From positions 127,490 to 191,489 of the forward strand of contig NW_025855829.1 in NCBI RefSeq assembly GCF_002878395.1: a stretch of DNA of 64,000 nt, in the 5' to 3' direction. The number at the start of each line of letters is the position of its first letter. Within the stretch, counting starts at the first letter, position 1. The DNA is from Capsicum annuum. Lineage: Eukaryota; Streptophyta; Magnoliopsida; Solanales; Solanaceae. The notes below the pieces were generated by a model. The model had not been told where the DNA came from, did not search any database, and saw nothing but the letters and a program-made list of their open reading frames with translations. This document shows positions 56,532-64,000 of the stretch, one piece after another. The translations under genes and the position numbers were made by a program.

Positions 56532-56710
56532 GAGCCTTTACCTGTTCCATACTCATTGGATGAGTTTAAGGTTACTGAGAGGGTCAAAGTTGTCTTCTCC
56601 CAATATGAATACCATGAGGAGGTATGGTGTGATGTTCTTCCCTTGCCCTACAGTCATGTATACTTAGGTGCAGATTGGTTTGCACGACATCAAGTTCCTA
56701 ACGTGTAAAA
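56532..56710 (+). pseudogene. Aspartic-protease-like C-terminal remnant
   Basis: After the stop at 56529, another frame reads ERVKVVFSQYEYHEEVWCDV, LPLPYSHVYLGADWFARHQV. This matches the flap-to-C-terminal pattern of plant gypsy proteases (F-x-x-x-x-Y-x-x-E-V-x-C-D-V-x-P, then H-x-x-L-G). It supports a Ty3-gypsy origin for the TGATAC family. The catalytic DSG is not recognisable upstream. No RT follows; 56711-57180 has only broken frames. Confidence 0.6.
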
Positions 56711-57199
56711 TTGGCCTAGTGTTGTAAGAGACCAATGGGAGAATCATCTCATAACTTACTTTCTGCCCAAGCCACAAAGAGAAGGAACCTACTCCAATTC
56801 AAATTATTATAAGAGACAAAAGATTGAGAGGAGTAAGGGAGTGCAAGGTGATAATTTGAGAGTGGAAAAAAAAAGAGGTTGTTTGGAGAGAAGTGAGGGG
56901 ATTATCACCAAACCGTGCTAACATTGGTTGTCCTTCTATTTCTAAGAACATTTGGGTGGTTACCAACATAGCAAGCGAAGGCAAAAAATACCGAAAGAAA
57001 GTTGCTTCCCAAGCTTATGGAGGATAGTACCGAAAGAGTGCATAGTGATGGAGTCTTATTTTGGGTATCCTAAGCTGAGAAGCAACCAAACGGGTTATAA
57101 GTGGAATCAGTTATTGATGTTGTTGATGAAGGAGAGAAGTTTGGGTCATCTCAGCTCAAAGACCTAACTTAAGTTTGAAAAACTTCATGTCATGATGAT

Positions 57200-57660
57200 A
57201 AATTAGGGAATGGATGGGAGACAACCTATCATTGCTATTAAATTGGCTCGTATCCTTTAAATTTTGTTTGTTAGAGTAGATTTTGTTGTTTAAATTGATC
57301 CATGCAAATGAATTTCCCAAAGGGTGCATTTAAATGATATTCAGCAAGGGAAATAATGGTGAAATTGAGTTGTGGATGAGCAATTGAAAATAAGAGAGCA
57401 GAAACTAGTCTCAGTTATCGTGATCGCAATCATCGTGCCATCGTGGTCTCGATCACCATGTCACCGCGATCATGGAACTTTGATATTTATCGCGGTCAAG
57501 ACAATTCTTAAACTTAAATAGTTACCCAAAAACTCCCACCATACTTCCTCTTAAATTTCTCTCAATTGCACCTATTCTTGCCTTTGTTGAAAGCATCTCT
57601 AGTGTAATTTGTATCCTTCCTGCATTCCCTCATCAGGTATGTACTTTGTTTCTCCTCTTA
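57200..57660 (+). repeat. Promoter-to-U5 part of the Tat-like 5' LTR
   Basis: A GC-rich patch at 57418-57495 has repeated GTGATCGC/CGCGATCA boxes. It is followed by AAACTCCCACC and CTCTCAATTGCACC stretches and CTGCATTCCCTCATCAGGTA, the layout of Tat-type LTRs near their transcription start and U5. It belongs with the LTR start at 53531. No gene. 57661-58289 is leader, with another GC-rich GTGATCATGATATCAC palindromic patch near 58020-58110. Confidence 0.55.
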
Positions 57661-58289
57661 TATTCGTATTTATGGGGACTAGAATACATGTATAAGGCAA
57701 TAGCCTAAAATTATGGTTTGTATGCTTAATATTGGGACAATTGAGTTTGTTTAGTATGTAGTCTGTTGTTATTAGTGTGTGCACTATTGGGGAAGTCTTG
57801 AGTGCCTAAAATTTCTTAGAATTTATAGTAGTAGAATATGCACACCAATTATTCAGTGAAATGCCCAAATGAGTTTCTTGGTAGTTTTTCTATATTATAA
57901 GGTCATAATTGAGTGTTTAGGTATTGTGTTTCTTGTTCTTAGTGTCATCTATTGGTTAGGAACACAATTTGGTATAGAAAATTAAAGTTTTATACATGAT
58001 CAGTCTATTCCAACAGCCTCAGGTATCGCAATTGTGGTCACCCGATTGTGATCATGATATCACAATCGCAGGCTAGTGACCCGCAATTATGGAAGAATGT
58101 CACAGACCAAAGGCCGCGACATCTGAGGTCTGTATCTTAACCAGGACCAATATCTTGGATTTCTATTTTCAACCCAAATTTGACCAAAGAACCATTTCTC
58201 AATCTTAACTAAGTCACATAGCATAGTTTTCACATGGTGATATTGTTTACTAATTGCTTTATGTTGCTTTCAGGTCATAAAGAAGAACA

Positions 58290-59622
58290 ATGGTAGACTA
58301 TGATAAAAATTGCTTCATGGCACCTGAATGCCAAACTCTTACTATGCAGACTTGCCCAAGACAAAGCTACTCCCAGAGAGAGGTATATGTTTGGACAAGG
58401 TGCCGGTGAAGATCCTGACCTTTCATGATAGATTAGTGGCCACCAAGCGGAGATGCTTTACCCCGAATCCATGCCAAGCAAATGAACATTGGGTTAGGGA
58501 GTTCTACGCAAACCTCAATATAGTATCTTTCTCTGACCCAGTTGTAAGAATCTAGGGGAAGTAAGTCTACTTTGGGGCCGAGCAGATCAATGACATATAT
58601 GGGCTGCCGGATACTAACATGATATATTTTAAGGCAAAGGGTTGTGAGCTAGGAAGATGGCTAGTTGAGAAGTTGTGTCCTTGAAGAGAGGTCCTATGTG
58701 AGCTAGGGAGTTGGATAGTTGAGAAGTTGTGTCTTGGAAGAAAGGTCTTGTGGGCTGCCACGAAGATAAGGATACTATTGCATGATTTCATGGCTGAAGC
58801 ATAGATCTAGTTAGCTATCATCTATAGCCAGGTTTCCCCATGCAATAACATGACCTATGTCTTAGATACACGAGCTTGGATGGTCGTGTGAGTCTTAGAC
58901 AGCCTTCCTTTGAATGTTGGGCATATTATGCTATTAGATATCAGGCATTTTAAGAATAGAGGTGGCTCCTGACTCATGTTTCCTTCTTTGATCAAAGAAC
59001 TATGCAAGAGAGCCAGGGTTAAGAAGTACCCTAGGGACACTTGGGTATGCTTGAAGAACCTTATTTACCCTCTTAAGATTCGGGGTGAGGGCGTACTTTG
59101 AAAGATCAATCAGAGGAAAATTGACTTAGACAAGTTGATAGATGAAGAGATGGAATCGTACAGGCCATCTATAGTAGGGACATTTGATGAGATCTCGACT
59201 GAGATAAGATCAATCAAAGAGCTTGTGTTTGGGCTGCCTATGAGATAAGGAGGGACTTCTACCGCTCGCCACTCTTATGTTGCACAAACTAACTATGAGT
59301 AATTATTAGCAGGCCAGAAGGAGCAGGGGGCTAAAATATCCAAGCTTGATAGGGCATGCTCCTCTTTAGCACAATCACATCGAGAGCTATGGGAGTCTTA
59401 TGATAAGATGAGAAAAAGGCAGAAAAGAGAGATAAATTGTTCACTCATATATGGAAAGGGGTGATGGGCTTGCCGAAATTCCTAAATCCTAGAGATAGAC
59501 TTCCCTTCTCGAGAGTAGATTTAGATGATGAGGTCTAACCTTCATGGTTTGATGATGAGGAGCTGACTATTATTGAGGCAGAAGATGATGAGGAGGAGAC
59601 AGCAAGTGACGCCAACACTTAA
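58290..59622 (+). pseudogene. 'Putative plant transposon protein' (PF20167-like) pseudogene
   Basis: The start is taken at 58290 (MVDYDKNCFMAPE), with a frameshift near 58325 into 58328-58555: FHDRLVATKRRCFTPNPC and NEHWVREFYANL. After a stop, VYFGAEQINDIYGLPDT near 58569-58618 gives the family's I-N-x-x-Y-G-L-P motif. Downstream pieces include LDSLPLNVGHIMLLDIRHFK near 58900-58960, FPSLIKELCKRARVKKYPRD near 58980-59040, and an acidic end EAEDDEEETASDANT at 59579-59622. Such proteins occur in non-autonomous gypsy elements; their function is not established. Stops and shifts make this copy inactive. I assign the family from motif order only. Confidence 0.65.
58644..58751 (+). repeat. In-frame 54-bp tandem duplication
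   Basis: Two adjacent 54-bp units, each beginning GTGAGCTAGG and containing TAGTTGAGAAGTTGTGTC, differ at several positions. 54 bp is 18 codons, so the reading phase of the surrounding pseudogene is unchanged. Confidence 0.85.
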
Positions 59623-61473
59623 TGCCACAAGGAGCCTCTTTTACTCTTTCTATGCTTTATTGATATGCAGTGGGGACACTGCAAGCTTTTAGCTGGGGGT
59701 CCCATCTCCATATTTTATTTGATATTTATTCAGTCTATATTATTTGGATATTTTTGTGTTTATTTGGATAAAGCTATTTTTAGTTAGGTTTTAAAATTAG
59801 GCACCCCGTTGGTGCCTACATTTGGTGGATTAGTTACTTGTTTTCATTTTTTTATTTGTTTCTATTCTTAGATTTTTATCTTATTTTAATAATGATGTTG
59901 GATGAGTCTTTCACTATGATAGATTGAGTTACGTCATTCTTAAGAAAAAATTATGTTTTGGGGTTTTTGAGCCATAGATGATGGGGAAGTCTGAGTACCC
60001 GTGGCATTTTAGATTTGGGATTGCCCATATGCCTATGCTGAAGTTCGAGTATCCATATGGTTTGCCCTTGTGAGAGTCAAAATGTGAGATTACGGCTTGA
60101 TTAGGTGCCAACGATAATCATTCTTGCACGGTGAAACGCGAAGCAAGCATCCCCCTCTATCCAAAAACTTTCTGTGAAAATGAAGGGCATGGACGTGAAT
60201 GGGTTTGTAATAATACTTCACCTTTTTTGTGACTCCAAAGTCTTTAGTTGGTAGTGTATGGTAAATAGCTCATTTTTTCTTTAGTAGTAAATGCAATCCA
60301 GCCTCCTTGAATAGTTTGCATGCCAGGTGTGGTGAGCTTAGTCATTTAACTCTCATGCTTACTTGTATCATCAATAACTTGCCCCATTAGTCTCTCAAAG
60401 CTAATCTTGATTATGCATGGTTGGTGAAATGATCTTAGTCCTTCTTTGTGAACATGGGAATCCACTGTAGCCTCAAAAGAATACCTATACATAGATTGTA
60501 TCCCTAGTCACCCACTTTGAGCCTTTGAACCTTTCTTTGGCAACCACATATAGGCCATGAGCCAATTGAATTTATCCCTCTTTAAAACCCTACCTTCCTT
60601 GAACTTGAAAGTGAAATTTGAGGCTAAAAGCCTATGTTGGGGGGGGGGGGGGGTGAATGTTGGAACAGGTAACTTTGGGCTACGATATTATAGGAGAGTG
60701 CCTAAGATATAAACAATGAGAACAAATAGGAAAAAGAAAGGATTTAACAAAACTAAGAAATGCATGAATTTTACAGAGGAAAGAGATGAGAAAAAAATGC
60801 TTTCAAAAGATGGGTGAATCAAAGTAGTAAAATTAGGAACATGTGTGAGTTGGAAAGAAATGAAATGGCCAATGATCCAAAGTTTAATCGGATAGTGTGT
60901 TATGTAGAGTTAAAGGAGGGTGTAGTCACTTTGATCCCAAATGTTTATCCTACCCTTTCCTGAGCCTACATTACAATGTTGAAAAAATCATTTGAGATCT
61001 CCAACCAAGTGTTTTCAAGTTAGTGGCGATTGAAAACAAGGGCAAGCATATGACATGATACTTCTTTGCATTGAGAGATTCTTTGTGAGAGTGAGGGCAT
61101 GCACTTTAGTCTTTTGTTGCATAGTAGATACTATGGTGTGTTGGGACTTGCCTTCGTGAGGAAGCATATGGACTAATTGAGGCGGGTGAGAGTGTCATCT
61201 TTTAAAAATGAGGCACAGGAAAGTAGTTGAGTCACTTAAAAAGTTAGTGGTTGTTGCTTGGTTTTTCTTAAAGGTTTTTTTCATCCTTGAAATGTTCTTG
61301 ATTTGAGGAGAGTTGTGCGAATAGATTTTCCTATGATTGAGAGCTAATTTTTGGTGCTAATCAAGTTTGGAATCATTGTGATCATTTGGTTGTTTGAATG
61401 GGCTTATAATTGAGTAGCCTCATTGAATATGGAATAATATTGCTTGAGGACAAGTAAAGCTTTAAGTTGGGGG
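59623..61473 (+). other. Long 3' non-coding part of the Tat-like element
   Basis: No gene. It contains a 15-G run at 60639-60653 and ends in TTGCTTGAGGACAAGTAAAG, then the polypurine context AAGTTGGGGG (61464-61473). It is long and T-rich with no RT, RNase H or integrase motifs in either strand. Confidence 0.55.
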
Positions 61474-61640
61474 TGTTGATGAGTGGAAAATTTGCCACTC
61501 ATCTATATCCAAACTCATGTACACTATTATGAAATGATTGTATGTATGAGGCAAATTCTTTATTGAAGTGTATTAAATCCCATGGTATGTATGTTTGCAG
61601 GTACTAGATGAAAAAGGAATGAAGCTTGATGTTGCCCAAA
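61474..61640 (+). repeat. Truncated 3' LTR of the Tat-like element
   Basis: It starts TGTTGATGAGTGG and matches 53531-53693 for about 150 bp, then loses similarity near 61625-61640. The promoter and U5 part is missing. Confidence 0.7.
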
Positions 61641-62255
61641 ACTAATCTCCAAAGAAGTATGTTGCAGTCAATGCCAAATATAAGAACCGAACTAAGGTTG
61701 TGGTCGATCCCATAGTGAAGACGTTAAATAGTATCTTAAACTTGACAAAATCCACGAGCAATTCAGAAAAGTAAATCAGGGGACTTTGAAGGAAACAATA
61801 ATAGGTAGCCGAACATGAAAGCTTGATTTTGTAAACAATAAAAGACTAACACTAGGACTGTGTTCCTCCTGGCTTCATAACTATTTAAGATTCTTATGTT
61901 CAATTCACCTCACCTCAACCGTCTTGTGAATGTGTTGATAGATTTCACCCTTTACCTTGTGAGTCTCAGAGTGTCGCCTTGTTGTTCGTTTTCTATAACC
62001 TCAGTAAAACTCTCACCTTTTGAGTCTCGAGTTAATTAGACGAGGGTTGATAGCCTCAAATCACTGTTGTAACCTTTTTTCCCAATCTTAAATTCCCCTG
62101 TGAGGATATTCTCGAATATAGGCAATCCCTACACTTCTACAGTAGCTTAGGCCCAATTAATGTAAAGAAGGTTACAATACATGCAACTATAGTAGAATAG
62201 ATAGGTCTCCCACTTACCTTATATAGCTAACTGCCAGGGTTACCACAACCCTAGT
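61641..62255. other. Unassigned repetitive-looking sequence
   Basis: No gene or recognisable terminal motif. Short repeated phrases (TTGTGAATGTG, TTGTGAGTC, TTTTGAGTCTCGAG near 61920-62035) suggest an LTR or leader of another element, but I cannot place it. Confidence 0.35.
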
Positions 62256-63065
62256 TGATATGGATCTAAGCTATAAAACCGAAATTAGTCCTAAAGAAAG
62301 GAGATAAAGATGAGAAAAACACTAAAGAGGCAACAATACACACAGATTCAAGATCAAAACACAAACTACTTGCATAAAATGAAAGATAGATAGTGAGACA
62401 TAAACTATTACAAGCAATAGGAACTAAGGTTTGTATCAAACACCAAAACCCACTAAAACTCACAATAGCGACACCACACTCTTACTTTGACATAAAAGGG
62501 ACTCAAGCTTCCCGAAGCACCAATATTTCTATGCCAATTGTCAACACTAATGAAATCCATGCTAGATACTAACCCTAGTTACAATTATGGCTTTTCCAAG
62601 CCCTACACTACAAATACTCACTCTCAAGAGAATTATCTTTCAATAACATTCAACAACTAATGAAAATAGATGCCTAAAAGTCTATATTTATAGTTATTAC
62701 ATAAAGACTAAAGTACCCTTCATGAAAGGGGGCTCCTATGGAGTGTAAAAGAAAGAAATCAAAAGACCACAATGCCCTTAATGAGTCTTGAAGAGAGAGG
62801 AGTCCTTGGAGTATGGATAAGGGGAAGATTTGGAGTGTTTTCAAGCCCCCCCCCCCTTCTTTACACTTCAACTTGTACACTCTCGGGTAGGCATCCAATA
62901 GAAAGCTCCCACGCAATCTTCCATACACGGGTTTGCCCTATTGAGTCCCCAAAATGGTTTTCCCATGCATTTTCTTATGTCTTCGAGGTGACCAAAGCTT
63001 GACTCCTTATGAGTTGGCCTCAAATGATGGCATCAAAAGATATGATGACCATTTGGATTGTATCA
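62256..63065 (-). repeat. 3' LTR of a minus-strand TGATAC element
   Basis: On the minus strand it starts TGATACAATCC at 63065 and ends CCATATCA at 62256. It is preceded on that strand by AAGAAGGGAGGGA, a good polypurine tract (63066-63078). About 810 bp. It includes a 10-C run near 62847-62856. Frames inside are not genes. Confidence 0.82.
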
Positions 63066-63863
63066 TCCCTCCCTTCTTTTAAACGGATTCGACCTTAAAT
63101 CCAAACCTTGCAAAATAGTAGGAGACACAAACAAACACACTTTCCTCATGGCATGAGGGTTAGGGTTAACACAATTAATCATAGCATCATGCCAAAGTTG
63201 CACACACTTCACATATAACCAAGCCTCCTTATTTTGAAACATTAAAAACACATTGAAAAGGGTACAAAGGATTTGGTTATTGCAACCATCAAGAGGCAAG
63301 GAAACTGCAAAGGTCCACGAAAGACATTATAGCATTGTCACTACAAGTGGACCAACCAACAAATGCCCTACCCTTACGTAAAATAAATCCAAGACTATCA
63401 TGGATATCATCATAAGCAAAGAGGTAGTATAGGAAGGCATCAAGTGTAAAGGTATCATTCAAGGTGATATCATCTATAAGAATGTCAATTGAGTCAAAAT
63501 ATATAGCACATAAGGATAGAATCAACTCACTTAAACACATATGGCTTCTTCCTTTCAAGTGAAACATCAACTTGGTATCCACAAGTTGGGGTTCAAGCAA
63601 CTTAAGCACAAGTGTGTCAAACAATGATGCATATGTATAAGCAATACCCCAAAGAGGAAATGACATATTTTCCTTAGGGTCCTCAACCATGAAACCACCT
63701 TTGAAAAAGGGGTCTCTCATCAAAACCAAGTCACAAAGAAAGGCATCAAAAGACCACAATGCCCTTAGTGAATCTTAAAAAGAGAGGCGGCCTCGGAGTG
63801 TGGATAAGGGGCGACTTTGGAGTGTTTTCAAGCCCCCCTTATTTACACTTTAACATGTACAAA
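63066..63863 (-). mobile_element. Interior of the minus-strand TGATAC element, with an LTR-like piece
   Basis: Only about 0.8 kb lies between the LTRs. 63744-63860 duplicates part of the LTR (62757-62873; GGCATCAAAAGACCACAATG, CCTCGGAGTGTGGATAAGG), so the interior is rearranged. Next to the polypurine tract the minus strand reads QGLDLRSNPFKRREG, the same DLR-S/T-N peptide found at the corresponding place in the 8146 element. No RT or integrase. Confidence 0.65.
63289..63759 (-). CDS. Unrecognised 156-residue frame of a TGATAC element
   Basis: Open from MWSFDAFLCDLVLMRD to FVDLCSFLAS. It is leucine- and aspartate-rich, with alternating hydrophobic segments (LSELILSLCAIYFDSIDILI) and no enzyme motif I know. 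The first residues overlap the LTR-like duplicated piece, so the true N terminus is probably lost. It occupies the same place as the 245-residue frame at 8972-9709 but I cannot show clear residue identity between them. Translation is uncertain. Confidence 0.4.
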   Translation of the reverse strand: MWSFDAFLCDLVLMRDPFFKGGFMVEDPKENMSFPLWGIAYTYASLFDTLVLKLLEPQLVDTKLMFHLKGRSHMCLSELILSLCAIYFDSIDILIDDITLNDTFTLDAFLYYLFAYDDIHDSLGFILRKGRAFVGWSTCSDNAIMSFVDLCSFLAS

Positions 63864-64000
63864 TGATATAGATCTAATCTATAGAAAACAAAAATGACCT
63901 AAAAGAAAAGAGATGAAGTAGAGACAATAACACAAGATGCAAACACACTCAGATTCAAGACAAATCATAAGCTAAGAACATAAAATTAAAGATAGATAGT
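63864..64000 (-). repeat. 5' LTR of the minus-strand TGATAC element, cut by the window end
   Basis: It starts TGATATAGATC on the plus strand, matching the edge of the LTR at 62256 (TGATATGGATC), and continues similarly (AGATGAAG, AGATTCAAGA, AAAGATAGATAG). The base context to its left, on the minus strand TTTGTACATG, is not a good primer site. Confidence 0.7.

Larger units (their letters stand above)
53694..57180 (+). mobile_element. TGATAC-family LTR element, 3' LTR not found
   Basis: A complete LTR 53694-54556 begins TGATACAATAATAA and ends TTGTATCA. It is followed by a primer site (54559-54569), a leader homologous to that at 27355-28668, and a broken gag-protease-like region. I could not find a second LTR before Tat-like LTR sequence resumes around 57200-57360, so the 3' part is deleted. 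Confidence 0.75.
53531..61640 (+). mobile_element. Tat/Ogre-like Ty3-gypsy element lacking pol
   Basis: LTR starts TTGATGAGTG at 53531 and 61476 are followed by about 150 bp of matching sequence (AATTTGCCACT, TATTGAAGTG, GTTTGCAGGTA). TTAAGTTGGGGGTG precedes the second, the polypurine context typical of plant Tat-type elements. The interior holds a pseudogene of the plant transposon-protein family and no RT or integrase. The 5' LTR is split by the TGATAC element at 53694 and the 3' LTR is truncated near 61640. Confidence 0.7.

Noticed and set aside
1..64000. Host protein-coding gene, endogenous pararetrovirus or bacterial-type transfer
   Set aside because: Every substantial frame with motifs is explained by Ty3-gypsy, RTE LINE or non-autonomous LTR elements. 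I saw no movement protein, coat protein or bacterial gene signature.

Overview
This window is AT-rich plant nuclear DNA made almost entirely of nested, decayed retrotransposons. I found no host gene, tRNA, rRNA, CRISPR array or bacterial-type operon. The set of families points to a solanaceous genome (pepper, tomato, potato or tobacco relatives), probably pericentromeric or other heterochromatin. It includes Tekay/Del-type chromovirus Ty3-gypsy elements with a C-terminal chromodomain, an RTE-clade LINE whose TTG-repeat tail resembles that of tobacco TS SINEs, and plant initiator-Met tRNA primer sites. The species assignment is inference. Most coding regions are pseudogenes broken by stops and frameshifts. 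|| Layout. 1-5218: minus-strand gypsy gag-protease-RT remnant with partial LTRs at both ends and a fragment of a 'TGATAC' LTR family inserted. 5219-20703: plus-strand Tekay-like element (LTR, tRNA primer site, gag, protease, RT, RNase H, integrase, chromodomain, PPT, LTR). A 4.15-kb non-autonomous TGATAC element (8146-12298) is nested in its leader and a solo TGATAC LTR (15827-16582) in its pol. 20704-29821: a second, 5'-truncated copy of the same pol plus LTR. It carries the same solo LTR at the same site and the same stops, and its LTR contains a complete 3-kb TGATAC element (26595-29615). 29822-33020: two truncated LTRs meeting tail to tail. 33021-41813: an older minus-strand gypsy remnant (RT, protease, gag, primer site) interrupted by a solo LTR (33996-40096, TSD AAATC), which itself holds an RTE LINE (34876-38499). 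41822-53530: minus-strand LTR sequence of that older element, split by an intact-ended 8.74-kb gag-only gypsy element (43784-52527, TSD CCCTA). 53531-61640: Tat/Ogre-like element with a pseudogene resembling the 'putative plant transposon protein' domain, its 5' LTR split by another TGATAC element (53694 to about 57180). 61641-64000: unassigned repeat, then a minus-strand TGATAC element running off the window. || How the parts fit. The nesting order can be read from target-site duplications: four insertions have convincing 5-bp duplications and the LINE has a 7-bp one. The strongest structural result is that two neighbouring Tekay units share nonsense and frameshift lesions and a nested LTR, so they look like a tandem DNA duplication of an already dead element. 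The most interesting less-described component is the TGATAC...GTATCA LTR family. It occurs in at least nine places, uses a variant initiator-Met primer site, and encodes only small or unfamiliar proteins. No new host-level biological system is visible.
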